Source: Hyphomicrobium sp. (lineage in GTDB: Bacteria > Pseudomonadota > Alphaproteobacteria > Rhizobiales > Hyphomicrobiaceae). From it: a DNA stretch of 64,000 bases. Position numbers and translations under genes: made by a program. Below, piece by piece: positions 1 through 8,245 of this stretch. The stretch covers positions 87,274 to 151,273 of the forward strand of contig NZ_WBUE01000008.1 of assembly GCF_009026145.1 (NCBI RefSeq), in the 5' to 3' direction. The first letter of the stretch is position 1. Each line of letters starts with the position of its first letter. Below the pieces are notes generated by a model. The model had not been told where the DNA came from, made no database searches, and was given only the letters and a program-made list of their open reading frames with translations.

Positions 1-1
1 G

Positions 2-499
2 GCGCTGCGGCTGGAAAACTTTGCCAGCGCCGTCACCGGCCGCAAGCAGCGGCTCAAGGAGGCGCTGAAGGTCTACGGTAAGGCGCTGGAGCTCGATCAC
101 CGTGAGACGCTGGAATTTTGGAACGAGCTGCGGCGGCTGTCGGTGATGCCGAACCGGCAGACCCTCTTGTGGCGCATCGCAACCAAACCGACCACGGCGC
201 CCAAGCTCGTCGCCGCCATCAAGCGCTACATGCCGGCCGAGGCCTTCTACGACTGGGCCGGTGGCCTCGTCTGGCTCGAGGTGCCGGCAGCGGCGGATGC
301 AGGCACCGCGGAGATCCGTCGCGTCACCGCCATCCACGGCGGTCATGCCATGCTGATCCGCGCCGAGCCGAGCGTGCGCGCTGCCGTCGAAGTATTCCAA
401 CCCCTGAGCCCACCCGTCGAGCGGCTGACCCGCGGCCTCAAGGCCGCCTTCGATCCGGCCGGAATTCTCAACCCCGGCCGGATGTACGCCAACATGTGA
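2..499 (+). CDS. glcE: Glycolate oxidase FAD-binding subunit GlcE, C-terminal part
   Basis: The frame is open from the first bases of the window and ends with TGA at 497-499, so only the C-terminal ~165 residues are present and the FAD-binding N-terminus lies outside. The tail ending in LNPGRMYANM is the usual end of GlcE/GlcD-type flavoprotein subunits (an FDPAGILNPGRM motif precedes it). In glycolate oxidase GlcE pairs with GlcD and the iron-sulfur subunit GlcF to oxidise glycolate to glyoxylate at the membrane. glcF follows about 180 bp downstream on the same strand, which supports the call. The spacer between them is occupied by a pair of palindromic repeats rather than being a tight operon junction. 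Confidence 0.9.
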   Translation, partial: ALRLENFASAVTGRKQRLKEALKVYGKALELDHRETLEFWNELRRLSVMPNRQTLLWRIATKPTTAPKLVAAIKRYMPAEAFYDWAGGLVWLEVPAAADAGTAEIRRVTAIHGGHAMLIRAEPSVRAAVEVFQPLSPPVERLTRGLKAAFDPAGILNPGRMYANM

Positions 500-502
500 G
501 GG

Positions 503-581
503 CTAGTGTGATGATCGAGAAGTCCGCGATATCCCGTGCGGCTGGGTCAAGAAGCGGGCTTCTCGATCTGAATCACACTAG
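503..581. repeat. CTAG-ended palindromic repeat, type A copy 1
   Basis: An imperfect palindrome starting CTAGTGTGATGATCGAGAAG and ending TTCTCGATCTGAATCACACTAG-like. The arms match except for a 3-nt insertion (TCA) in the right arm. The same asymmetry appears in the copies at 5789 and 9161, so these are copies of one element. It lies between glcE and glcF and carries the start of a short spurious frame (MIEKSAI...). Confidence 0.8.
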
Positions 582-594
582 CGTATTGATTGTC

Positions 595-669
595 CTAGTG
601 TCCTTCAGATCGCGAAATTCGTTCTACATCTGCGGCACGAGGCGACAAATTTCGCGATCAGGACACTAG
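595..669. repeat. CTAG-ended palindromic repeat, type B copy 1
   Basis: A second palindrome 13 bp after the type A copy. It starts CTAGTGTCCTTCAGATCGCG and ends CGCGATCAGGACACTAG. Relative to type A, the outer arm reads GTCC instead of GTGA and the inner arm GATCGCG instead of GATCGAG, and both arms carry the change so pairing is kept. Here the 3-nt insertion is in the left arm. It ends 10 bp before the glcF start codon. Confidence 0.75.
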
Positions 670-679
670 GCGCCAGCGC

Positions 680-2044
680 ATGCAGACCAACTTCAGGCCC
701 GAGCAACTGACCAACCCTCGCATCGCCGAAGCCGATGCCATCCTGCGCCGCTGCGTGCACTGCGGGTTGTGCACTGCGACCTGCCCCACCTACGTGCTGC
801 TCGGCGATGAGCGCGACAGCCCGCGGGGCCGCATCTACCTCATCAAGGACATGCTGGAGGACAACGCGCCGGCGAGCCCGGAGGTGCAGCTCCACCTCGA
901 CCGCTGCCTGTCGTGCCTCTCGTGCATGTCGACATGTCCCAGCGGCGTCGACTACATGCACCTGATCGATCTGGCGCGCGGCTATGTCGAGCAGACCACC
1001 ACGCGCCCCATCAAGGAGCGCTTCGTGCGCCGCCTCTTGGCGCGCGTGCTGCCCTATCCCGAGCGGTTCCGCCTGGCGTTGAAGCTCGCTCCGCTGGGGC
1101 GCCCGTGGCTCAAGCTGCTGCGCCGCCTCGGCTTCAACCAGCTCGCCGCAATGATCGAGCTGGCACCCAATGTGCTGCCGCCGTCGCCGAAGTTCGAGGG
1201 CCCCGGCACCGCCGTAACCGAGGACGACCGGCGGGCGCGCGTGATCATGCTGTCGGGGTGCGCCCAACAGGTGCTGCGCCCCGGGATCAACGACTCGACC
1301 ATCCGCCTCCTCGCCCGGCGCGGCGTCGACGTCATCGTCGCGGCAGGCGCAGGATGCTGCGGTGCCCTCACCTACCACCTCGGCGACGAGGCGGGAGCAA
1401 TCGCGTTCGCCAAGCGCAACGTCGACGCCTGGTCGAAGGAGCTGGCGAAGGGCCCCATCGACGCCATCATCGTCAATGCCTCGGGCTGCGGCACGGCGGT
1501 CAAAGACTACGGCCACCTCCTGAAGCGCGAGCCCGAGTACGCCGCCCGCGCCGGCCGCATCGCCGGCCTCGCGCACGACATCTCGGAGTTCCTCGGCAAG
1601 TACGAGCTGGGGCCGCCCAAGCGCTGGTCGTCGCTGCGCGTCGCCTACCATCCGGCCTGCTCGCTGCAGCACGGCCAGGGAATCAAGGAGGTACCGCGCG
1701 ACCTGCTCACCAAGGCCGGATACAGCGTCGTCGACATCCCGGAAGCGCACATCTGCTGCGGCTCGGCCGGAACCTATAACATCCTGCAGCCCGAGATCGC
1801 CGGCGCGCTGCGCGAGCGCAAGGCCAAGAACATCAAGCGCGTGAAGCCCGACGTCGTCGCGGCGGGCAACATCGGCTGCATCACGCAGCTTGCCGGACAG
1901 GTCGACGTGCCGGTCGTGCACACGGTGGAGCTGCTCGATTGGGCGTTCGGCGGGCCCGTGCCACCGGGGCTGGAGTCGCTGGCGCGCTTCGTGTCCAACG
2001 TGCCGGAGCCCAAGCGCCGGGTCGACGACTTCATTCACGCGTGA
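680..2044 (+). CDS. glcF: Glycolate oxidase iron-sulfur subunit GlcF
   Basis: A 454-residue protein with two ferredoxin-type clusters near the N-terminus, C25-x2-C28-x2-C31-x3-C35-P and C76-x2-C79-x2-C82-x3-C86-P, each predicted to bind a 4Fe-4S centre. Two CCG domains follow (C226-C227-G and C359-C360-G), as expected for the GlcF/heterodisulfide reductase-like family. It should pass electrons from the GlcD/GlcE flavoproteins to the quinone pool during glycolate oxidation. It follows glcE, but the two genes are separated by palindromic repeats, and no strong Shine-Dalgarno is visible before the ATG, which lies just after the type B repeat. The stop codon overlaps the next gene's GTG as GTGA. 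Confidence 0.93.
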   Translation: MQTNFRPEQLTNPRIAEADAILRRCVHCGLCTATCPTYVLLGDERDSPRGRIYLIKDMLEDNAPASPEVQLHLDRCLSCLSCMSTCPSGVDYMHLIDLARGYVEQTTTRPIKERFVRRLLARVLPYPERFRLALKLAPLGRPWLKLLRRLGFNQLAAMIELAPNVLPPSPKFEGPGTAVTEDDRRARVIMLSGCAQQVLRPGINDSTIRLLARRGVDVIVAAGAGCCGALTYHLGDEAGAIAFAKRNVDAWSKELAKGPIDAIIVNASGCGTAVKDYGHLLKREPEYAARAGRIAGLAHDISEFLGKYELGPPKRWSSLRVAYHPACSLQHGQGIKEVPRDLLTKAGYSVVDIPEAHICCGSAGTYNILQPEIAGALRERKAKNIKRVKPDVVAAGNIGCITQLAGQVDVPVVHTVELLDWAFGGPVPPGLESLARFVSNVPEPKRRVDDFIHA

Positions 2045-2871
2045 GTACGCCCCACGAGCCTGCGGCGACCGACTGGCGCGACGTGCACGGGCCGCTCGAC
2101 ATCATCGGCGACGTGCACGGTTGCGCCGACGAGCTGGTCGAACTGCTGCATGCGCTCGGCTACACCGTGCGGCTCGAAGGTACCGGCGATAGTCGGAGTA
2201 CTGTCGCGACGACACCGAGAGCGCGACGGGCATTCTTCGTCGGCGATCTCGTCGACCGCGGCCCCAACGCGCCGGACGTGCTGCGCATCGTCATGGACAT
2301 GGTGGAGCGCGGGCAGGCCCTGTCGATCGTCGGCAACCACGACGACAAGTTCGTGCGCTGGCTGAAAGGCCGCGACGTCAAGATCGCGCACGGGCTGGAG
2401 CGCACCATCGCGCAGCTCGACGGCGAGGGCGAGGCGATCAGGACGCGCGCGCTTGCCTTCCTCGATGAGCTGCCAAGCCACGCCCTCCTCGATGACGGCC
2501 ACCTCGCGGTCGCGCATGCCGGCATCCGCGAGAGCATGCTGGGCAAGCGCTTTCGGCGCGCCCACGACTTCGGCCTGTACGGCGACAGCTCGGGGCGTCT
2601 GGCAGCGGACGGGCTGCCTGAGCGGTTCAATTGGGCGGCGGAGTATCGCGGCAAGACCGCCATCGTCTACGGCCACACGCCCGTCGCCGAGCCGGAGTGG
2701 CTGAACAATACGCTGTGCATCGATACGGGGTGCGTATTCGGCGGACGGCTGACGGCCTTGCGCTGGCCGGAGCGCGAGATCATCTCGGTGACGACCAAGC
2801 AAACCTATGCCGACCTCAAGCGCGAGTTTGGGTTGCCACCGCCACGCCCGCCCGGCCAGGCCAAGCGCTAG
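2041..2871 (+). CDS. Calcineurin-like metallophosphoesterase (PrpE / diadenosine tetraphosphatase-like)
   Basis: A 276-residue PPP-superfamily phosphoesterase. The metal-binding motifs are in order: GDVHG (23-27), GDLVDRG (68-74), GNHD (98-101), and later an AHAG and a YGHTP motif, ending with an IDTGCVFGG block typical of bis(5'-nucleosyl)-tetraphosphatases and bacterial Ser/Thr phosphatases. I chose the GTG at 2041 because it overlaps the glcF stop codon (GTGA) and the upstream extension to 1939 is just glcF read in another frame. The overlap suggests translational coupling to the glc operon, but I know of no functional link. The substrate, nucleotide or protein phosphate, cannot be decided from sequence. 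Confidence 0.8.
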   Translation: MSTPHEPAATDWRDVHGPLDIIGDVHGCADELVELLHALGYTVRLEGTGDSRSTVATTPRARRAFFVGDLVDRGPNAPDVLRIVMDMVERGQALSIVGNHDDKFVRWLKGRDVKIAHGLERTIAQLDGEGEAIRTRALAFLDELPSHALLDDGHLAVAHAGIRESMLGKRFRRAHDFGLYGDSSGRLAADGLPERFNWAAEYRGKTAIVYGHTPVAEPEWLNNTLCIDTGCVFGGRLTALRWPEREIISVTTKQTYADLKREFGLPPPRPPGQAKR

Positions 2872-2900
2872 AGCTTCTTTTTTGCTTTTGCTTTACCCGC

Positions 2901-3002
2901 CCCCTCACCCGGAAGCTCGTCCATGCGGAGCATGGCTTCGCCATGACGGGAAGAGGCCAAGGGATATCGCCCGCTTCTAACCTTTCCCCAGTGGGGAGAG
3001 GG
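2901..3002. repeat. Interrupted CCCCTCACCC/GGGGAGAGGG repeat with nested element
   Basis: The stretch begins CCCCTCACCC (2901-2910) and resumes with CTAACCTTTCCCCAGTGG and GGGGAGAGGG (2977-3002). Together these resemble the CCCCTCACCCTAACCCTCTCCCC repeat seen around 22.3, 22.75 and 24.9 kb. About 66 bp (2911-2976) separates the halves and contains the 33-nt repeat shared with 25931. Confidence 0.55.
2918..2950. repeat. 33-nt dispersed repeat, copy 1
   Basis: This copy matches 25931-25963 at 31 of 33 positions. The core is CCATGCGGAGCATGG here and CCGTGCGGAGCACGG there. The two differences are on opposite arms of the small palindrome and keep base pairing (A-T replaced by G-C). Confidence 0.7.
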
Positions 3003-3130
3003 CGCGCAAAATCGCGCTGCAGGCGCGATGAGCGCGGGTGCGGGGGCAAGGTCGGGTTGCGGTTGCCGGAACATGACAATCCGTTATAAGGCAGCACCCT
3101 GCGCAACCCCGCGCCGAGCCAAGCACATCC

Positions 3131-4624
3131 ATGAGCAAGACGAACAAAGACGCGCGGCCCACCCCGCGCCTGCCGCGCGGGCTTCGCGACATCGAGGCGG
3201 CCGAGCTGCGCCAGCAGCAGGCGATGCTAGTCAAGATCCGCGAAGTCTACGAGCGCTACGGCTTCGAGCCGCTCGAGACGCCCGCGTTCGAATATACCGA
3301 TGCGCTCGGCAAGTTCCTGCCCGACCAGGACCGCCCGAACGAGGGCGTGTTTTCGCTGCAAGATGAAGACGAGCAGTGGATGAGCCTGCGCTATGACCTG
3401 ACGGCGCCGCTCGCCCGCTACGTGGCGCAGAACTATCAGTTCCTGCCCAAGCCCTTTCGCCGCTACGCGGTTGGCCCCGTGTGGCGCAACGAGAAGCCGG
3501 GGCCGGGGCGCTTTCGCCAGTTCATGCAGTTCGACGCCGATACGGTGGGCGCCGAGAGCGTCGCCGCGGATGCGGAGATGTGCATGCTCGCCGCCGACAC
3601 GCTGGAGGCGCTCGGCATCAAGCGCGGCGACTATGTGATCAAGGTCAACAACCGGAAACTTCTCGATGGTGTGCTGTGGAGCTTGGGGCTCGACTACACC
3701 GACGCGGCGCGCCATGCGGCGATTTTCCGTGCGCTCGACAAGTTCGACCGGCTGGGAATGGACGGGGTGAAGCTCTTGCTCGGCAAGGGGCGCAAGGACG
3801 AGTCGGGTGATTTCACGCCGGGGGCCGAGCTCACGGCAAAGCAGATCGAAAGCGTCACTGTTTTCATGCTGTCGTGGGATGACATCCGCGCCAATACGAT
3901 CAAGCGCCTGGAGGGCTTCTTCTCCAACGACAATGAGGTTGGTCAACAGGGCCTGGAGGAGCTGCGCACGATCGACGCGCTCCTTGCACAGGCGGGCTAC
4001 GAGCATGACCGCATTGTATTTGACGGCACCGTGGTGCGAGGTCTCGACTACTATACTGGGCCCGTCTTCGAGACGGATCTGACGATGACGATCTTGGACG
4101 ACGAGGGGCGTCCGGTGCGCTTCGGCTCGGTGGGCTCGGGTGGGCGTTACGATGGTCTCGTCGCCCGCTTCACCGGCCAGAAGGTGCCGGCCACCGGCTT
4201 CTCCATCGGCGTCTCGCGCCTGCAGGCAGCACTCGCGGCGCTCCACAAGGACAAGGCGCCGGTCGCGGAAGGCCCCGTCATCGTCACGGTCATGGAGAAG
4301 GAGCGCATTGCCGACTACCAGAAGTTGGTGCAGGCGCTGCGCGCGGCAAATATTCGCGCCGAGCTTTATCTCGGCAATCCCAAGAAGTTCGGCAAGCAGC
4401 TCGAGTACGCGGATAAGCGCGGCTCACCCTGCGTCGTCATCCAGGGCTCGGACGAGCGCGCCAAGGGCGAGGTTACCCTGAAGGACCTCGTCGAGGGCGC
4501 CAAGGCCGCCGCCGCCATCAAGGACAACAGGGAGTGGAAGGAGCAGCGCCCGGCGCAGGTCTCCGTCAAGGAGGCCGACCTCGTCGCCGAGGTGAAGAAG
4601 ATCCTCGCCCGCCATGCGGGCTGA
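3131..4624 (+). CDS. hisS: Histidyl-tRNA synthetase
   Basis: A 497-residue class II aminoacyl-tRNA synthetase that charges tRNA-His. Motif 1 lies near residues 45-60. Motif 2 is the stretch [20 protein letters not shown], which contains the invariant Arg, and a histidine-binding loop reads [22 protein letters not shown] and the motif 3 helix [11 protein letters not shown] follow, then a C-terminal anticodon-binding domain. The ATG at 3131 gives the start [20 protein letters not shown], where LPRGLRD is the conserved family beginning. It is a stand-alone gene preceded by a repeat-containing spacer and followed by an inverted repeat. Confidence 0.96.
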   Translation: MSKTNKDARPTPRLPRGLRDIEAAELRQQQAMLVKIREVYERYGFEPLETPAFEYTDALGKFLPDQDRPNEGVFSLQDEDEQWMSLRYDLTAPLARYVAQNYQFLPKPFRRYAVGPVWRNEKPGPGRFRQFMQFDADTVGAESVAADAEMCMLAADTLEALGIKRGDYVIKVNNRKLLDGVLWSLGLDYTDAARHAAIFRALDKFDRLGMDGVKLLLGKGRKDESGDFTPGAELTAKQIESVTVFMLSWDDIRANTIKRLEGFFSNDNEVGQQGLEELRTIDALLAQAGYEHDRIVFDGTVVRGLDYYTGPVFETDLTMTILDDEGRPVRFGSVGSGGRYDGLVARFTGQKVPATGFSIGVSRLQAALAALHKDKAPVAEGPVIVTVMEKERIADYQKLVQALRAANIRAELYLGNPKKFGKQLEYADKRGSPCVVIQGSDERAKGEVTLKDLVEGAKAAAAIKDNREWKEQRPAQVSVKEADLVAEVKKILARHAG

Positions 4625-4638
4625 CGCCCCCTCAACGT

Positions 4639-4668
4639 GTCATCCTCGGGACAAGCCCGGAGGATGAC
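4639..4668. repeat. Short inverted repeat after hisS
   Basis: GTCATCCT-CGGG, four-base loop ACAA, then CCCGGAGGATGAC. It forms a hairpin with one bulge about 15 bp after the hisS stop. No T-run follows, so it is not a standard intrinsic terminator. It resembles the GTCATCCCGG-type palindromes at 30541, 39999 and 60195. Confidence 0.55.
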
Positions 4669-4826
4669 GGTGGAGAGAGCGCGATCGCCTCGCCCCACGT
4701 TGGCCGGCATGATAGCGCAATCTGCCTGCGGCCCATGACGGATTGCGAGCACGGTTTCGCAGGGATTTGATCCGGGGCGGATGGGCCGCTAGGGTCAACG
4801 CAAATCCGCGGCAGCCAAATTCAGAC

Positions 4827-5792
4827 ATGCACGCCAATCCGTCCTCACCGACCAGCGCCCATCGCGTTGCAGATGCGCCCCACGACAACTGGGCCGACCG
4901 CTACGCGCCCGAATCGATGCGCCCCTACCTGCATCTGGCACGCCTCGACCGCCCGATCGGCTTCTGGCTGCTGCTGCTGCCCTGCTGGTGGTCGGTGGGC
5001 CTGGCCGACGTCACCTTGAACCAGCCCTACCCGAACCCGTGGATGCTGACCCTGTTCGCGCTCGGCGCCCTCCTGATGCGTGCCGCCGGCTGCGCCTATA
5101 ACGACTACGTCGACCGCGACTACGACGCGCGCTCGGCGCGCACCGCGAGCCGGCCAATCCCCTCCGGCCAGGTGACGCCAGCCGAGGCGCTGGCCTTCGC
5201 CGGCATCTGCGCCCTCGGCGGCTTGCTGGTGCTGGTGCAGTTCAACGCTTTCACCATCAAGCTCGGCGCCGCCTCGCTCATCCTCGTCGGCATCTACCCG
5301 TTTCTGAAGCGTTTCACCTACTGGCCACAGCTCGTCCTGGGGCTGGCCTTCAACTGGGGCGCGCTCGTCGGCTGGAGCGCGGTCATGGGCTCGATCGGCA
5401 TTCCGGCGCTCTTGCTCTATGCCGGCTCGGTGCTGTGGACCATGGGATACGACACCATCTACGCCCACCAAGATCGCGAGGACGACCTGTTGCTCGGGCT
5501 ACGCTCCACCGCCATCCGCTTCGGCGACAACACCATGACCTGGGTGGGAGCCTTCTATGCCGGCGCCATCGTGCTGTGGCTGCTCGCCGGCTACCTCGCC
5601 GGCACGCACCTGATCTACTTCATGGCCGTCGTGCTCGCCTCGCTGCAGATGGCCTGGCAGGTGACGACGCTCGACACGAGCGATGCGCGCAACTGCCTGC
5701 GCCGCTTCCGCTCCAATCGCGATGTGGGGCTCGTTATCTTCCTCGGCCTCGCCGCCGACATGATCCTGTCGCGCATGGCCGGGCTCAGCTAG
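4827..5792 (+). CDS. ubiA: 4-hydroxybenzoate polyprenyltransferase UbiA
   Basis: A 321-residue integral membrane prenyltransferase with about nine hydrophobic segments. The first Asp-rich motif is NDYVDRDYDARSART, preceded by RAAGCAY. The second is YDTIYAHQDREDD. Both bind Mg-prenyl diphosphate in the UbiA family, which attaches the polyprenyl chain to 4-hydroxybenzoate in ubiquinone synthesis. The ATG at 4827 (MHANPSSP) is preferred over a TTG at 4743, because the upstream extension is low-complexity and the conserved region starts later. The TAG stop codon falls inside the CTAG that begins the type A repeat at 5789, so the repeat terminates this reading frame. Confidence 0.93.
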   Translation: MHANPSSPTSAHRVADAPHDNWADRYAPESMRPYLHLARLDRPIGFWLLLLPCWWSVGLADVTLNQPYPNPWMLTLFALGALLMRAAGCAYNDYVDRDYDARSARTASRPIPSGQVTPAEALAFAGICALGGLLVLVQFNAFTIKLGAASLILVGIYPFLKRFTYWPQLVLGLAFNWGALVGWSAVMGSIGIPALLLYAGSVLWTMGYDTIYAHQDREDDLLLGLRSTAIRFGDNTMTWVGAFYAGAIVLWLLAGYLAGTHLIYFMAVVLASLQMAWQVTTLDTSDARNCLRRFRSNRDVGLVIFLGLAADMILSRMAGLS

Positions 5793-5864
5793 TGTAATGA
5801 TCGAGAAATTCGCCATCATCAATGGCGAGGTGTCGAGCGAATTTCTCGATCTGAATCACGCTAG
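5789..5864. repeat. CTAG-ended palindromic repeat, type A copy 2
   Basis: Starts CTAGTGTAATGATCGAGAAA and ends TTTCTCGATCTGAATCACGCTAG-like, with the same 3-nt insertion in the right arm as copies 1 and 3. The first CTAG supplies the stop codon of ubiA. The central part CCATCATCAATGG forms a small extra palindrome. Confidence 0.8.
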
Positions 5865-5930
5865 GTAATTCCGGAAGCTCGCTCCCGGCCCAGCCGCGAG
5901 CTCTGGCGAGCTTCGGAATGGGGACACTAG
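5865..5930. repeat. CTAG-ended palindromic repeat, type B copy 2 (left end missing)
   Basis: Arms TTCCGGAAGCTCGC and GCGAGCTTCGGAAT, then GGGGACACTAG at the right end. The CTAGTGTCCC left end present in the copy at 9250 is absent. The element instead begins directly at the end of the type A copy, which suggests a small deletion or fusion of the pair. Confidence 0.65.
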
Positions 5931-6166
5931 TGGCGTGGGACGGCCGTTAAGCAATTCCGGCTTGAACCCGTGCCGAGGTTCAAGCCGGAACTGGAGAGCC
6001 TCACCGTTGTCTTCAGAGCAGCCGTCTGGGTGCGACCATTCACACAGAATGCCACATCCGGCTTCCTGCCGGCTTAAGAGATAGCGTAAATTCGCCGTAA
6101 CTGTGCGGCCTGTTCCGGCTGCCGACCGCCACTTTCTGACCTAATCCTGCCGAGGGACCTCCTTTT
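5931..6166. other. Remainder of the 374-bp spacer between ubiA and the DUF4170 gene
   Basis: Besides the repeats just upstream, the spacer holds a perfect 14-bp inverted repeat at 5955-5990 (TTCCGGCTTGAACC, 8-nt loop, GGTTCAAGCCGGAA) with no T-run after it. From about 6050 the sequence is less GC-rich and probably contains the promoter of the DUF4170 gene. AGGGACCTCC just before the ATG at 6167 is a plausible ribosome-binding site. Confidence 0.5.
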
Positions 6167-6424
6167 ATGAGCGACAAGACGACAACACCGAAGCAATTGC
6201 TGCACCTCGTCTTCGGTGGCGAGCTGACGTCGCTCGACGGTGTAGAGTTCCGCGATCTCGAGGACCTCGACATCGTCGGCATCTATCCCAACTACGGCGA
6301 AGCCTATGCCGCCTGGAAGGCCGCCGCCCAGCGTACCGTCGACAACGCCATGATGCGCTACTTCGTCGTCCACATGCACCGCCTCCTGGAGCCGGACGAG
6401 CAGCACGCCAAGGCGTCGTCGTGA
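6167..6424 (+). CDS. DUF4170 small protein
   Basis: An 85-residue acidic protein containing LLHLVFGGELTSLDGVEF and a DIVGIYPNYGEAYAAWK segment, followed by MRYFVVHMHRLLEP. This pattern is characteristic of DUF4170, a small family I know from Rhizobiales next to Kdo/lipid A genes. No enzymatic motif, signal peptide or membrane segment is visible, so it is probably cytoplasmic. Its TGA overlaps the GTG of the downstream ABC exporter (GTGA), indicating translational coupling and a role tied to envelope lipid export or assembly. That role is inferred from position only. Confidence 0.85.
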   Translation: MSDKTTTPKQLLHLVFGGELTSLDGVEFRDLEDLDIVGIYPNYGEAYAAWKAAAQRTVDNAMMRYFVVHMHRLLEPDEQHAKASS

Positions 6425-8235
6425 GCCTGGCGCCAACCGCGCCGCGCAAGGCAGCCGCTGGCGCACTCGCCTTGAGCGAGCGTCAGCGGGGGCTGCTCAA
6501 GCGCTTCCTGCGCGAGTGGATCTTTCCGCGCTGGCGCCAGCTCATTATCGCCTTGATCCTCACTGGCCTTCTGGCTGCCGTCACCGGCGCCTACCCGATG
6601 ATCATCAAGGCGTCCTTCGACATGCTGATGAAGGACCAGACCGGCACGCTGCACTACGTGCTGGCGGCGATCGTCGGCGCCACCATGTTGCGCAGCCTGC
6701 TGCTGTACGCGCAGACGGTGGAGATAAACCGCATCGTCATGCGCCTGACGACGGACATGCAGCGGGTCGGCTTCGCCCATCTCATGACCTCGGATTTCGC
6801 CCGCCTGTCGCGCGAGACGCCGGGGCGCCTCGTCTCCAAGCTCACCAACGACATCGGCTTCGTGCAAACGGCCGTGCAGGCGGCCCTCAATACGGCCGTC
6901 CGCGACACGCTTCTGATCGTCGCGCTCGTCGCCTCGATGATCTATCTCGACTGGGTGATGTCGCTGATCGTGCTGTGCGTCTATCCGCTCGCGGCGCTGC
7001 CCGTCGCCAGCCTCAGCAAGAAGCTGCGCCGCGTCGCCAAGCAGACGCAGGACGAGCTCGGCGGCATGACCTCGCTCTTGACCGAGAAGCTGTCGGGCGC
7101 CCGGCTCATCAAGTCATTCCGACTAGAGGACTACGCGTCCGACCGCCTCAACAAGAGCTTCGAGCACGTCTACAAGCTACGCATGAAGGCGGTGATGAAC
7201 CGCGCCCGGATCGATCCGGTGCTCGAGGCGCTCGGCGGCATCGCCATCGCCGGCGTCATCGCGCTGGCCTACTGGCGCATCGCCAGCGGCATCTCGACCG
7301 TCGGCGACTTCATGGGCTTCGTCACCGCGCTGCTGATGGCCTCGCAGCCCATTCGCGCCCTCGGCAGCCTGTCGGGCCGCATCAACGAGGGGCTCGCCGC
7401 GGTGGAGAGCTTTTATGAGCTCGTCGACGAAAAGCCGCGTGTCGTCGACAAGCCCGGCGCCAAGCCGCTCGCCGTCAACAACGCGACGATCCGCTTCGAG
7501 CACGTCGGCTTCGCCTATGACGGCAGCGGCGTGCAGGCCATCTCGAACTTTTCGCTTGTCGTGCCCGGTGGCCGCACGGTGGCCCTCGTCGGCCGCTCCG
7601 GCGCCGGCAAATCGACGGTGCTCAACCTCGTACCCCGGCTATTCGACGTCGAGGAAGGCCGCATCACCATCGACGGCCAAGACATACGCGACGTCACGCT
7701 CGCCTCGTTGCGCGACGCCATCTCGATCGTCTCGCAGGACGTGACGCTGTTCGACGACACCATCGGCGCCAACATCGCTCTCGGCCGCCTTGGCGCCCCG
7801 CAGGCCTCGATCGTCGCGGCGGCGCAGGCGGCGGCGGCCCACGAATTCATCCTAGCCCAGCCGCAGGGCTACGCCACTGAGATCGGCGATCGCGGCCTGC
7901 GCTTATCGGGCGGTCAGCGCCAGCGGCTGGCGCTCGCCCGCGCTATCCTCAAGGATGCGCCGATTCTGCTGCTCGATGAGGCGACCAGCGCGCTCGATAC
8001 CGAATCGGAGCGGCTGGTGCAGGAAGCCCTGGCGCGCTTCACCAAGAACCGAACCACGCTCGTCATCGCCCACCGGCTTTCGACCGTGCAGAACGCCGAC
8101 CTCATCTGCGTCATGGATGAGGGCACGATCGTGGAGACCGGGACCCACCTTGAGCTGCTCGCGGCGGACAGCCATTACGCGCGGCTGGTGCGCTCGCAGG
8201 CCCTGGTCGCGGCCCCCGCCCCACAAGTCATGTGA
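6421..8235 (+). CDS. msbA: MsbA-type lipid exporter ABC transporter (fused permease-ATPase)
   Basis: A 604-residue half transporter. An N-terminal six-helix ABC exporter domain covers about residues 35-330. The nucleotide-binding domain carries Walker A GRSGAGKST (391-399), signature LSGGQRQR (495-502), Walker B ILLLDEATSALD (D519-E520) and switch histidine in IAHRLSTV. Members of this family flip lipid A-core across the inner membrane as homodimers. The gene is coupled to DUF4170 and stands upstream of waaA and lpxK, which favours a lipid A or glycolipid substrate. Without experiment the substrate stays inferred, since related exporters carry peptides or drugs. GTG at 6421 is the start because it overlaps the preceding stop. 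Confidence 0.82.
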   Translation: MSLAPTAPRKAAAGALALSERQRGLLKRFLREWIFPRWRQLIIALILTGLLAAVTGAYPMIIKASFDMLMKDQTGTLHYVLAAIVGATMLRSLLLYAQTVEINRIVMRLTTDMQRVGFAHLMTSDFARLSRETPGRLVSKLTNDIGFVQTAVQAALNTAVRDTLLIVALVASMIYLDWVMSLIVLCVYPLAALPVASLSKKLRRVAKQTQDELGGMTSLLTEKLSGARLIKSFRLEDYASDRLNKSFEHVYKLRMKAVMNRARIDPVLEALGGIAIAGVIALAYWRIASGISTVGDFMGFVTALLMASQPIRALGSLSGRINEGLAAVESFYELVDEKPRVVDKPGAKPLAVNNATIRFEHVGFAYDGSGVQAISNFSLVVPGGRTVALVGRSGAGKSTVLNLVPRLFDVEEGRITIDGQDIRDVTLASLRDAISIVSQDVTLFDDTIGANIALGRLGAPQASIVAAAQAAAAHEFILAQPQGYATEIGDRGLRLSGGQRQRLALARAILKDAPILLLDEATSALDTESERLVQEALARFTKNRTTLVIAHRLSTVQNADLICVMDEGTIVETGTHLELLAADSHYARLVRSQALVAAPAPQVM

Positions 8236-8245
8236 GCGGCGAGCG

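Noticed and set aside
605..2038. Minus-strand open frame of 477 codons opposite glcF
   Set aside because: It is the antisense shadow of glcF in a high-GC genome; the glcF frame has clear Fe-S and CCG motifs and the antisense frame has none.
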